Assembly (NCBI GenBank): GCA_033398695.1 | Contig: CM065814.1 | Coordinates: 76,216,358 to 76,280,357 of the forward strand | Length of the DNA stretch: 64,000 bases | Direction of reading: 5' to 3' | From: Orobanche coerulescens | Taxonomy: Eukaryota; Streptophyta; Magnoliopsida; Lamiales; Orobanchaceae | In this document: positions 10,871 to 22,017 of the stretch, piece after piece | Layout of the letters: each line of letters opens with the position of its first letter | Position numbering within the stretch: the first letter of the stretch is position 1 | Notes under the pieces: generated by a model | Told to the model about the DNA's origin: nothing | The model's input: only the letters and a program-made list of their open reading frames with translations | Databases searched by the model: none | Translations under genes and position numbers: made by a program

Positions 10871-13066
10871 AGGAACTTATCACCAAATATTTCGTGGAAA
10901 AGGGACGGCAAGACTGAAGGGAAAGAAACTGTCCTGTATGGTACTCAGAGCTAAAGTCACCACTCTGATCCAGACTCTAATGGGGACGACGATGCCCTAC
11001 AGGTTGGGATGCGGATGAGCCGTGAAGAGGCCCGAAAAAATGAGTTTGTTAAGATACATGCTACCCAGGGCTGGGGGCATCTAGGCAAATATCTGAGAAG
11101 CCTAAGTCCCCTACCCCTCAAAATGAAGTAGGCCGAGATGACAACTCACATGAGGAATCAATACCTCATGTAACTGGAGAAACTGCCGCATCTCCCGCCA
11201 ACGAGGAATCAGTCCCTCCAATCGAGGAGTATGCAACCCGCGCCGTTCAACAGGAGGATTCAGTCCTTCCTAAGGAACGGGCGAAAGCCGAGATCCAGCA
11301 GGAGGAATCACTCCCTCCTGTTCAATAACGTACACCAAACAGAGACGGGAGGAACCAATACCCTCTATCTCCTAAATAGTAAATTAGGCTGAACCTACAG
11401 AGGTTCCAGCCACCGAGCAGGAAGGACCTCATATCCAAACAAGATCATATTCCGCATCAGATGAGGATTTCCTACCTGATGACAGCCCGAGGAAACCTAC
11501 ATATCATGTAGTATCGAACAGGTAAGAGAGTCTCCGACTCTCTAATTGCTCATCCTCACTCCCCTCGGACCAAAGCCAAAATCGAGTAACTGCATTGCAT
11601 CGCTCACCAAACAATATTCCTATAGGTTGCTGTCAAAGCACTATATGATGTCAGAACGGAAATCCACTGGATGAGAGGAACTGTCCTTGATGAATTCACT
11701 GGACTCAAAAAAGATGTGCAGGAGGTTGAGGAAGCCTTCAGGAATATGCCTAATGCCTTATGGCAGGTGATGAACCCGCTCCAATAGTACCAGGCGCAGA
11801 TCCTCAGGAAAGATAAAGAGAAGTTGTGGGTTGCCGAAGCAAAAATAGTCACTTCCCTAGAGTACACCGGTTACATACTCAATATCCACGATCAAAAGAT
11901 TGATCATCTTACTACAGCGATCGCAAGTCTTGTGGACTCAGTGAACAATATTCAGGACAAGCAGACTGAATCTAAGGATATTCTCTAGGATATTCATGGT
12001 AAAGTCACTGAGATTGATAATAATAAAAAGGGGAAGAGGCTCGTGAAGCGGGGCGAAAATGGAGACTAGAGAGAGAAGGGAGATGGAAGTGCTACTGGAT
12101 GACAGTGTAGCTGCTGCAATTGGGAGACTAGCCGGACCTGGGCCAGGTGAAGGAGCAAAAGGATATAAGTTAACTGGTTATCATGTTGAGTTCTAGGATC
12201 TGATAATTCCCATGGAAGAATACAGTCCAAAAGCCTGCTGAGAGTCCCCTTCCTACAGACAGACAGCCTACAGCAAAGGAACTGAAAGCATGGAAGAACA
12301 ATGAATTGTTGAGATATTTTTGTATTCTCATCAAGGATTCCACGATGTTCAATCACTTTAAAATCCCGGAGGAAGCTGTGAAGGAGTTCTCAAGGTTCCT
12401 ATTAGAATGAAAGATACCCTTGCAACTTAAGTTGAAGTCAATACATCTGAAAGGTGACTGGATAACCCATCCAGAAGACTGGATTCTCGCATACGATGTG
12501 ACCCCAGAAAAAAGAAAGATCTACAGGGGCCGAGGTAGAGATTACTTATTCAACTGGTGGAAATAAACTGATCATGATCCCTAAAAGAAGTCTTTTGGAC
12601 AACAACATTATAAAAGATAATTCACAACAGCTGTATCTTTTATTTCTGTAGGCTCCCGATGTAAAATTTCAATTACAAAAGTATTGTAATCTTGATTATG
12701 CTATCAACAAAATTGTTATTTTCCTCAAAAGATTACAGCTCGTGATCTTTATTTACTGTTTGATTACATAAATAATGAAATTCTTGCCAAATATAAAAAT
12801 TGCCAAGTCTTAAAAGCTATGAGAACTTGTTTGCGAATAGTTCATAGATTAAGTTGTATCCAGATAAACTAATTGTTGTAAGATTTGCCAAGGATCCAAT
12901 CATAACTTAAGTTGTAATACACTTAGTCTTGTAGGATTTAAAATTTTAGAACTTGCCTGCGAGCAGTTAAAATTATAGTCTACGTCTTGAAGTAGATCAT
13001 CCGATAAGAGACTTGAAAACAGCATTGTGTTTTAACAGGTTTTAGCATTATCATAAAGGGGGAAAT
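10871..13066 (+). mobile_element. 3' internal part of a second SIRE-like copia element
   Basis: Decayed coding-like sequence, then about 500 bp without ORFs and a polypurine-like run (ATAAAGGGGGAAATT near 13053-13067) just before an LTR. Around 11140-11330 a frame with EES[IVL]P repeats is visible. The arrangement (extra ORF, untranslated region, PPT, LTR) matches the SIRE elements elsewhere in the window. The boundary with the gypsy LTR near 10870 is approximate. Confidence 0.6.
11630..12565 (+). pseudogene. Extra ORF remnant of copia element
   Basis: A readable frame (…HWMRGTVLDEFTGLKKDV…) runs from about 11636 with in-frame stops (TAG near 11786 and 11986) to a stop at about 12069. It looks helical and coiled-coil forming (KIDHLTTAIASLVDSVNNIQ). 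A second segment (…FNHFKIPEEAVKEFSRFLLE…) runs to a stop at about 12565. The 11140-11330 repeats may be its N-terminal part. I do not recognise a domain. Its place before the PPT suggests the env-like ORF of SIRE elements. Confidence 0.45.
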
Positions 13067-14136
13067 TATTGAGAAAAATAATACTCTAAGTGTCTAGATA
13101 ATGCACCCTATGTCCTGTCCCCATAGTAAACTTCATACCAAAAGATATCTCCTACAGCCAAATGGAAGTTCCAGCGTATAGCAAGACGATTGTTGGCTAC
13201 ATCAAAGAAGCTGTAAGTGTTTTACTTAGGAAAAGTAAAACAAAATCCAACAAGATTTATACTTAGAGCTTTAAACTGTTATGAGAAAAATATTTGTTTA
13301 TTCGCAAAGTATTCATGGTTTCAATGTAGCATTTAATGCTGACATGACAGCATTTAATGTGTCCGAAAAGAACATTGACTGAAGAGCACTTAATGTTGAT
13401 CAAAAACAATGTCTGAAGCATTAAATGTGAACATCTTTAGTTCATATATTCTGCAAGCTGCCAATGGATATGTCCACATTTCACCAACCGTCCAATGGCT
13501 ACATTTATAATGCATCTGTTTATAAGGTTACAAATAGCCCAAGCACGGGACATTGCCTACTTACTCATTGATCAAGAATCTGAAGCATTTATTATCCAAG
13601 AGCAATCTATTTCTTCAAGCATACGCTATATACTTGAGTGAAGAAATACCAAGTCCTCAACTGAGAACAACACACTATAGCAGAGACTTACAAAGCCTAC
13701 AGGTGTTGTTCTGACTCGTCTGATTCCAAGCCTTACTGTTGAGACCATTAGCCTGTGTGGACTAAGTTGAACTATTCCAACCTATGTGAGAAGAAGAGAG
13801 TTCGAAGATGAAGCTTCATTCTGTGTGAGAAAAATCAAGTCAAAGAAGCCCACAACTAATCTGTGTGAACGGCTCAAGCTACAGTCTGTTGTATCAATCT
13901 GTGACGACCAATTAAGTTAAATGCATACAGTTACACCTTGATTTTAATAAACTTTTTACTCCTCTATGGAGGACTAGTGGACGTAGAGGGGTTTGCCTCG
14001 AACCACATTAAAACTATGTTTTATCATTTCGTATACTTACTGTTTTCACACTGTTTGTGATTTATAGTATACTTACTCTCAAAAACCCTGTAAGCACTAA
14101 GCTACATGAGACTGTCTAGTTGTTGTACTTACAACA
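13067..14136 (+). mobile_element. Copia 3' LTR
   Basis: The start is placed after the PPT by analogy with GGGGGAGAT-TGTTGG at 2131-2144; the first bases are mutated (TATTGAGAA). The end is ACAACA at 14136. The 3' part (GAGGACTAGTGGACGTAGAGG...CGAACCAC) resembles the 3' part of the LTR at 33737-35359, which supports a copia LTR. It abuts the truncated minus-strand gypsy gag. No ACGTACGT palindromes occur in it. Confidence 0.65.
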
Positions 14137-14149
14137 ACTTAGCACCGTT

Positions 14150-15058
14150 GATGCTGACCTGGAACTCCTTCTGCCTCTAGATGGATATGGGGGCCTCCTG
14201 AATGAGTGAAAAGATGATGGGCTTTTAAGGGCCCCACTGTTCTTGTGCTCTGAAAAATCACCAGAGACTTTCTGCTTCTTGGACTAAAAAAAACTTCTCC
14301 ATCGCTGTTTCTTTCATCTCATAGGCTAGAACTTTATCTTGATATTGACGAAGGGTGGTGCATTCAAATCTCGACATATATTGCTGTATCTCTAGTTTAA
14401 TCCTCATGTCAAAACAGAACATCTTATCTGCATCAGTTCTAACAAGGTGTTGAACAAATTCCAGTTGTTGACTAAAGATCTTAATCACCAGGCTACGGGT
14501 AAGCCCCGAGGTTTTGCGGAGAAGAACTCTTGAACTTTAGCCTCCCTGATCGGATGAGGGCAATACCGAGCTTCCATCATTAGCTTGATTTCTCCCCAAT
14601 CGGATGGCCTCCCACCACTCAGACGCTTCTCCAGTCAAAAAATATTGGGCGATGGGGACTTTTCGATTATCTGGATAGTTGATTTCTGCAAACACTTTCT
14701 CCAATTCTCTCAATTAGTGATCCCATGCAGGAACCTCAGAAAAATTATCAAATATTGGTGGGTGCATCTTAACCACTTCTTGTAGCCATTTGTCTCCACG
14801 ATACCCTAGGTTCGGAACGCCTTGATGTCGTTCCCCCAATTATAGACCTATCACCACTTGCATTCGGTCCACTACCTGAGCAACTTGGGTCATCTGGTTG
14901 ACCTCGTGATGGAGCACGATGGGAACATCAGGATTATCGTTTGCCTCCACAACCCGTTCTTGATTATTGTTGATAGCTTCTCGTTGCTCGTCAGTGCTAT
15001 GATTAGACCGATTCAATAGAGAATCGGAAACATAGGGTCAAGCTTCCCATCCAGCCAT
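14150..15058 (-). pseudogene. Gypsy gag remnant (gypsy4)
   Basis: The minus strand from ATG 15058 reads MAGWEA then a stop, and continues in frame with several further stops. Recognisable blocks are DEQREAINNNQERVVEAND, VAQVVDRMQVVIG, VVKMHPPIFDNFSEV, AEINYPDNRKVPIAQYFLTG and EASEWWEAIRLG. The last matches the capsid-like part of gypsy gag, where a substrate-like FDG...W sequence precedes A..WW. A frameshift follows, then 14488-14258 (KMFCFDMRIKLEIQQYMSRF). The gene is cut at about 14150 by the copia LTR. Gag would form the particle; this copy cannot. Confidence 0.7.
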
Positions 15059-15232
15059 TCTGAAGTTTAATTATCGAAAAAGGTATAACATTAAAAGACA
15101 ATAACTGGGTTTTAGGAAACTTAATAGCTCGCATGAAGATGTAGCCGGCACAGTGATGTTATTCACGACCGGTTAACCAAAAGATACATTTGGACCCTAA
15201 TTTAACCCGATTGCCAAGATATACATAATCTT

Positions 15233-15245
15233 AGCTCTCATACCA
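15233..15245 (-). other. Primer-binding site of gypsy4
   Basis: The minus strand reads TGGTATGAGAGCT, one change from the initiator tRNA-Met site, five bases inside the LTR end at 15251. Confidence 0.75.
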
Positions 15246-15250
15246 TATTC

Positions 15251-17603
15251 TGTAACACCCCCGAGATATTCAGGGTTATTAAAGCACCGTAAATCCTTTA
15301 TGTAAAAATTTTCTAGACTAATTGAATAAAACAAATACTTGTCAAATACCAACATAAGTTATTATTACCAACCGAGTTTCTCAAAATAAACGACGACACT
15401 GAATAGTATTCGGCAATACATAATCATCAAAAATCAAACAAAGAAATGGTGTACTCGAGTACGTATTTAAAATGAACACAAACTGGAAGTCCTCCTCTGG
15501 ACCACTAACAATCACTATGCACCCTCATCATCATGTTGCCCCTGTGATTGTTTTCCTGCTCCTCTGAATCCTAAACATAAAAAATATGTCCACCCCCGAA
15601 GGGGTTAGCAAAACAATACTAGTACATGTACAATAACTATACAGCAAGAGATTATTCGATAATTCACGAAGAATAATAACAACTTACAAGCTTCTCCTAC
15701 GATAAGACCTACAATGCATTACACAACATGACAATCTCAACCTACACATGGTAATCCGTGATCCAGCATTCACTGCTTGGATCCCAAGATGATCCCGTCG
15801 GATCAACACGTGATGGAAAAGCCATCCAATGATTCAGCGCACGCTAGCATAGATCCCAACATGATCTCCTCTGACCAACACGTGGTGGACAAACAGCAAC
15901 GACACAGATATGCACGACAACATGAATGGCATTAATACGGAAAACATAATTAATGTACTTGCCTTAGAATGATGATAAGTAGTCAATACTTTCGTCGAAC
16001 TTCAACATACTCGAAGGACGTCCCTTCGATCAACCTCTTGCACAAACCTTAACTATCAAGGTAACAACATAATGACTAACAGTTTCCGGTAATCACATGA
16101 TAACATTATTATCATAAGTTCAATACACATCACAGACATAAATACAATAGTTCCTTCAATATGTGTATATATGTGTGTACAATTTAGCCCTCTTAATCAT
16201 TATATAACATTATGAACGAATCGTCCAACCAAACTATGATTAACTTATCAATTCCCAATTGTGGTAATTACTTCTCCGAGGTTTCTAATGGTCTAATATG
16301 TTTATTACCAACATGTTCATTACATCCTAATAATCAAAGTAGAAGGGTAAGATAAAACAAAACTAATCCTAAAATGAATGATCATATTCTTAGTTAGAAA
16401 CTTTAACATTCATCCTTATGATTTATCTACCAAGAGCAATATCATTCTCAAGTCATCAATTCAATACTCCAACCCATCACTCTCAATCAAAAGTATACGC
16501 TTGATCTATTCGCTCGTTCCCTATCAAGCACATGTAAGGAACGAAGCCTAAATATCTTTCAAGGGGATGTTTGAAACTGGTTTTCTAAGTTGATTCATGT
16601 TCAATTTCTGTATCTCATAAGCTAAGAAGGCTTGAAAACTATAATCACTTTGTATACCTCCTCTAATATCATAGCTTAAATTGTAACATGATTGTTCCAA
16701 GTATTTAAACAAATCACCATGACACTATTAACATAGTGCAACTAAACCAACTACCATTCCAATAAAAACATGCATATTTCGAAGGATAACTATATTCAGA
16801 AAATACTCCTCTCCAGAATCATATAAAACATCCAAATTCATAGGTAAGAGTGGAGGTTCAGCCGTATTACCTTAATAGACGAACACAAGTGAAGAACGTT
16901 CCTTTAAAACCTTCAAGAATCGATGGAAGCTTGCTCAATTTACGAACTCTCACCAATTCCACGAGTTATGGACGTCCATGAAGAAGTTTCAGTAGCTTAG
17001 GGGTGAGTTGAAAGTGAAAAATGAGATTATGATAAGGGAGGAAATGAAAAGGGTTGATGACATGTCCTATATATAGAAAATCATATCTTCTTGCATGCAC
17101 TACCACTTTTAGGGTTGTATACTGCAAAGTATACTTTATGCTTGTATTACCTTATTTTCCTATAACTACCTATGAGAATATTAATTATCTTTAGTCACAT
17201 ATTTCGCATATTTATTCACGTTATGGTTATGCAAATGAAATTTCTAATTATTTTATATTGTAGATAATATGGTGTGTTGGTGTCACATGGAAGATCACAT
17301 TATCGGTTCCTTATAAAATAATATAATAGTTCACAACCTATATAATTATTAGACAAATTATGTAAAAGGTTGTAGTGTATGCTAGAGATTAGTTGGTCTT
17401 GACTACTAGCATGCATTAACGTCTTTGCATACATTGAACTGGATCGAAATGAGATAGTGTCTTCTGTACTGACTGTATGAAGAACATAAATCTCGAACAA
17501 TTTTTATTTCTTAATTCTAGGTATATAATATTTAATTATGTATTTATAATATTTATTGCTTTGATTTACCATGTGTGAGAGTCATAATGATTGACTCAAT
17601 TAG
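15251..17603 (-). mobile_element. 5' LTR of gypsy4
   Basis: The LTR begins with TGTAACACCCCCGAG next to the primer-binding site and extends right to roughly the gypsy1 insertion point. On the minus strand TTCTATATATAGGAC near 17083-17068 is a good TATA region, leaving about 500 bp of U3. A double module occurs at about 15770-15900 (GATCCCA.GATGATC and CAACACGTG repeated). No ACGTACGT block is present. The outer boundary is uncertain because gypsy1 inserted at 17603. Confidence 0.65.
15770..15900 (-). repeat. Duplicated module in gypsy4 LTR
   Basis: Two copies about 66 bp apart share ATCCCAA.ATGATC and GATCAACACGTG / GACCAACACGTG, then TGGA. The position in the LTR is comparable to the double modules of the giant LTR, gypsy2 and gypsy1, although the sequence differs. 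Confidence 0.6.
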
Positions 17604-17823
17604 TGTAACGCCCGGTTTCTTTTTTTTTTTTTTTTTCGGTACGTTAATTATTTTCATGGTATTTAATTATTTTAAATGATGGGCTTAATTAATTAGCCAA
17701 GTTAGATTAAATTACAAGTTTTGGGCTAAGTTAATTGATAGATTTAATTATATTGGGCTAGTAAGAAATGAGTTTTGAGCCTAGCCCATTAGTGTAGTGA
17801 TTAGGCTTTGTCCTAATATGAAT

Positions 17824-17915
17824 TATAAAAATATCACAAACCCTAACCTCCTCCTCTCTCCCTCATTCTTTTCGGCCGATCTCCCATCTCTCCCATCTCT
17901 CTCTCTCTCATTTTT
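17824..17915 (+). promoter_or_regulatory. Gypsy1 promoter: TATA, telobox, CT tract
   Basis: TATAAAAA (17824-17831) is followed 14 bp later by the telobox AAACCCTAA (17838-17846) and then a CT-rich stretch with (CT)n runs to about 17915. The same set is at 25728, 25742 and after in the 3' LTR. Teloboxes and CT/GA repeats in plants are known binding sites for factors that recruit Polycomb, and are also common in promoters of translation genes. Which applies here is not shown. Confidence 0.7.
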
Positions 17916-17974
17916 CTCTTCCCAAAGCCACAATCATCTTCTCCTTCATTTCCTTGTTGGTGTAACAAGCTTAG

Positions 17975-20005
17975 GTAAGATCTTTTAAGGTGTTCTAATC
18001 TTTTCTTTTGATTTATATTCAATTAATTGTTTTAAGTGTTGATTATCATCTAGAAATTTCATCACCACCTCCTATACATGGTGTATGATGAGTCTAGATG
18101 ATCATATTATGTAAAAGATCTATATGATTCATAAAAATCATCAAGTTGTAACTTGTGTGATTTAAAGAAGATAGATCTTATGGTTTTAACCAAAGTTGTT
18201 ATTGTTATAAGTTGTATGTTATCATCATCTCTAGATTATATCTACACCCTATACATGGTGTATGATGGATTTAGATGATTATATAAAATACAAGGTCTAA
18301 ATGAACCATGGGAATCACCAAGTTTTATTTAGGTGATAAAATGTGATAGATCTTGTGAATGGTTATAATTCTTGTTAATTATTATTTTGATTCTCAACAC
18401 ATCCATATCAATATGTTTAGATCTAAGTATACAACTTTATAGCATCTTCTAAGATGTGTATATAGATGTTTGTGTATTTGAAAGATCAAGGAACCCTTAA
18501 GAAAGGGGAAAATTGTGGTTTGTCATATATTATGTTGATTTGATTCTTTTCCTTGTGACTAAATGAAATACCAATGACCCCTAGCCCTTTTAGTGCCACC
18601 ATGTTCATAGGGGACTGAATTTGGGTGATAAACACATCTAGGAATGTGTTTCAAAAGGGAGAGGAATGGATTGGTTAAAAAGATTAAGGGTTGGCTACGA
18701 TTCTGTTTCCATCAGATTTGTAGTCATCTTACAAAAATCATAACTTGAATTCTATAACTCAAACGGATCTCAAACCTGTGCCAAAAGTTTACAAATTGTG
18801 TTGGGTAACTTTCTTATGAAGGTCACTCTCACTATTTAGGACTTTATCCATGGGCAAGAACGGCACCTTTGCTGGTAGGTCTGATCCGGGTCTGATCTGA
18901 TAGGTCAAATTGTTTTATTCGTTTCTAGGGCTTGGGAAATGATCTAATGGGATTCCAAGTTCCGACATGTGTGTTATGACCTAAAGTTGTGATCTGGAGT
19001 TTATGGGATGTTATCTCCAAGTATTTCTTGGTCATATTGAGTTCACACTCCAGATCAGTTTTCTGTCATCAGCTTTTAAGGGTTTTGTAATTAGTCATGT
19101 TGTGAATTTCGTATCTAGAGTTTGGGAAACCCTTTTTGGTCTATTCCAACTCTGAGACTTTGGTATTTATGTCTATTATTTCTGTGATTTTTAGTTTGGA
19201 CAATGTCTATCCACAAGTTGGGTAGAATTGGCCAACACTACTGATTCCTATGATTTGGGACTGCACTGCGATGTCTTTTTAAAAGCATCATAATAAATTC
19301 ATATTTTGGAGTTAGAGTGAGTTATTTACTGTTTTAAAAAGGGGAAAGACTCTAGTTTCTTAGAAAAATTTAATATTGATATGTTAATACTTAGGAAAAT
19401 TAAGTAAATCCATCTTTAACAGCGGGCCTGTTTTTAGACCTTGCTGTCGAGATTTTTGTTAAGTCTTTAAGCTTCATCTTTGGGTATATCCTAACTCCTA
19501 GTTTATAATAGGTGAAGTTTTGGCATTTGCTCAAGTGTGGTAGCCAGTTTTGATTTAGCAACCTCCCTTAAGTATTCAAGGTGAGTTCTCTCACCCCATT
19601 GTCTCAATATTTATGATTGCTAGGTTAGCACGTGAGTGTTAAATTATTATTATGGTATGATAATATGAATGCATGCTTAAATTGTTAATTATACATGTGC
19701 ACTGTATGTTTATTGTTGAGGGGATCATAGCAATTATCCGGCTTTTGTCCGGTGCGCGTGGTTAGGTATAATTACTCCAATACCCTCTGGGATGTGAGGT
19801 GAGGGTAAGATTAACCCAATACTCTTCGGTTTGTGAGATGCGGGTAACCTACTAGCCCTCCTTATAAGCCTTGATTTGTTCTTGGCTTATGTTTAAATGT
19901 TATAACTGTATATTTTAATCTAGGTCTAGTGATTGTGGATATTGGTATAATGTTGTGTTTGAATTCACTAAGCTTTGTGCTTACGGTTTACTTAATATTT
20001 TTCAG
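17975..20005 (+). other. Candidate leader intron inside gypsy1 LTR
   Basis: The donor TTAG/GTAAGATC follows the CT-rich leader and the acceptor ATATTTTTCAG/GTATTAC lies 272 bp before the LTR end. Both fit plant consensus well, and the interval is AT- and T-rich like plant introns. The 3' LTR has the same sites (25879-27910). Splicing would remove most of the LTR from the RNA leader, so a spliced RNA would be poor for reverse transcription but suited to translation. Inferred from sequence only. Confidence 0.5.
19720..19860 (+). repeat. Double module in gypsy1 LTR
   Basis: Two copies of about 42 bp containing CCAATAC.CT..GG..TGTGAG then G.GGGTAA, preceded by a small stem (CCGGCTTTTGTCCGG). It is also in the 3' LTR at about 27625-27762. 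Confidence 0.7.
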
Positions 20006-20228
20006 GTATTACGATTAAGGAGGCTAGGGACTGACGGGAGCATTCGTGACACACTGCTATTTATTTTACGTCAATGAACATTTTAGTACTTCCGCTTTTG
20101 ACATTTCTATATTAGAAAGTTTTACTTATGTTGTTTTCTTTAGAAGTTTGATAACTTGATTGCCATTATTGGCTTATTAAATTAAATAAATGAAGTTCCT
20201 TTATTGGTGTCCAACTTTATACTATTTC

Positions 20229-20268
<40 letters not shown>

Positions 20269-20280
20269 GGTGTTACAAGT

Positions 20281-20293
20281 TGGTATCAGAGCC
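20281..20293 (+). other. Primer-binding site of gypsy1
   Basis: TGGTATCAGAGCC, complementary to the 3' end of initiator tRNA-Met, three bases after the 5' LTR. Sequence 20294-20809 is untranslated leader. Confidence 0.9.
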
Positions 20294-20809
20294 TTTCATT
20301 TGAGTGAACTAGGCCTTCTTAGGGATGTCTAGACTCAAATTTAAAACATTTTATTTCTCTTGTACAAAGTTTATTAAAAGCTAGCAGTGAAGATGTCACG
20401 GTGCTTGGCCACCACCAAGTAAGTTTTATTTACTAATTGAGTTTAAATTTTATTACTTATCAAACACAATAGTATGCTCCATTTATGACATATCCCAAAG
20501 ACTAGCCTAGGAGGATAATTATATACCTTTAGTGCTACTATCTACCATGTGATAATTTAGGCCTTTTAGATCTACCATGAGTGTGAATTAAATCACATTA
20601 TTACGGCTAGGAGCAAGTGAAATTTTGAAACTAGACCTGAAACCGAAATTGGAACTTCTATATTGAATAATAGAAGGGCCCCTACTATTCAATATATTGG
20701 AGCCGGTTTTGGGGACGGGGCAAGGTTGAAAAGTTTTCAGCAAGCTAAGGGTTTTCGATCTCTTAGACATGCATAGGTAGAATCGTTTTTCTTTTCTTAT
20801 CAATTTTAG

Positions 20810-21939
20810 ATGGCTCCGCCTGCTCGCCTCAATGCAATTCAAATAGCTCAAGTTAGGCAACACGTTGAAGAGGAGTTCAATAATGCTTATAACGAGATCA
20901 TTCCGAATGTCACGGCTAACATCATTGATCAAGTTCGTGCTCTGCTAGATGAGCGTATGGCGGATGCACCTCCGCCTGGGGAGGGCTCCCGATCCTCCTG
21001 TTCGTGATTTAATGTACTACTACGAGAAGTTCGGCAAGTGCAGCCCACCTCATTGGGATGGGGAGGACGATCCAAGAGTGACTAAGCACCGGTTATCCGA
21101 CGTGGAGGGCGCCTTTATGACTATAGGGTGCCTGCACTACTTTAGAATGTTGGTAGCAAAGAACCAAGTGAGGAAGCGGTAAGACATGGTGGAACACCAC
21201 CACGGGAAGAATGATCAAGAAGGCAGAAGGGCGATTACTTGGGCCCAGTTTGTGGAGTGGTTCGAGGCACGGTATGTGCCTAGGGTGGAGCAACAAAGGA
21301 TGATGCAGGAGTTCATGGCGTTACAACAGACCACTGAGTCTGTTAGTGATCTGAACGCCAAGTTCATGGAGATGCTTTCCTTCTGTCCTACTTTTGCTGG
21401 AGATGAAGCATGGCTTGTTAGTCGGTACATCTCGATTTTACGTACCGACATCCGGGAATTTGTGAGCATGCAAGACTTTACGACCTTGGGTGCAGTCATG
21501 GGGGCAGCCCGAAAGAGAGAGATTGAGCTGCAAACTCAATCTAAGAGGAAATTGGAGAGCACTTTTTCTAAATCTTCTAATGAGGCTCATAAGAAGACAA
21601 AGTTCGGGGATAAACCAAGATATGAATACAAGCCATCTGCGAAGCAGGGTGATCGACCCCCAATGGTGTGTTATAACTGTAAGAAGGAAGGGCATCACTG
21701 GAAGAATTGCAAGGCTCCAAAAGCCATTCTGATCCCTGTGTTACTACCATCAAATGCGGTACCAGTTTGTTACAATTGCCAAGAGAAGGGGCACAAGAAA
21801 CCTGATTGCCCAAAGCTGAAGAAGTATGGGAATGCAAATCCCAATATTGCTTCGACCTCTAACGGACCAACTATGTTGACACGAGGACGTGTCCACCAGC
21901 TTACGAGGGAGGAGCCTGCGAAGCCTGCGACTGTAGCAG
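20810..21939 (+). pseudogene. gag of gypsy1, broken
   Basis: Starts at ATG 20810 (MAPPARLNAIQIAQVRQHVE). A frameshift lies near 20985 and a stop at 21181; the frame is then open to the protease. The capsid-like region (WAQFVEWFEARYVPRVEQQR, then YISILRTDIREFV) is followed by a basic linker and two CX2CX4HX4C zinc knuckles at about 21668-21711 (CYNCKKEGHHWKNC) and 21768-21811 (CYNCQEKGHKKPDC). These nucleocapsid knuckles bind the genomic RNA. The two early breaks prevent a normal Gag although the knuckles are intact. Confidence 0.9.
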
Positions 21940-22017
21940 GTAAACATCTCTTCCTTATCTTTCATTTTATGCTATGCCATAGAGTAATTGTTTTATTTCT
22001 TAAATATTATGAATCAG
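21940..22017 (+). other. 78-bp intron-like insert between gag and protease
   Basis: A GT...AG segment (AG/GTAAAC ... GAATCAG/GC) of 78 bp, AT- and T-rich, lies between the last zinc knuckle and the protease. Removing it joins the two parts in frame, and the sequence then resembles the usual linker (GTYLL before the protease). Because 78 is divisible by three and has no stop, the frame is open with or without it; unspliced it adds 26 mostly hydrophobic residues. Confidence 0.5.

Larger units (their letters stand above)
17604..20277 (+). mobile_element. 5' LTR of gypsy1
   Basis: Starts TGTAACGCCCGGTTTC followed by a long T run, and ends with an A run of about 32, TTTGGGTGTTACA. The ends form an imperfect inverted repeat extended by the T and A runs. 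Inside are a TATA box (17824), a telobox (17838), a CT-rich leader, a strong splice donor (17975), about 2 kb of AT-rich sequence, a double module (19720-19860) and a strong acceptor (20005). Confidence 0.95.

Noticed and set aside
13067..14136. Palindrome block in the second copia LTR
   Set aside because: Looked for and not found; no ACGTACGT-like pair is present here, nor in gypsy1, gypsy4, SIRE2, Cassandra or the gag-only LTRs.
20281..20293. tRNA-Met fragment or gene
   Set aside because: TGGTATCAGAGCC directly follows an LTR end and is the primer-binding site; the rest of a tRNA is absent.
20588..20932. 114-residue minus-strand ORF in the gypsy1 leader and gag start
   Set aside because: It overlaps the real gag start on the other strand and has no recognisable domain.
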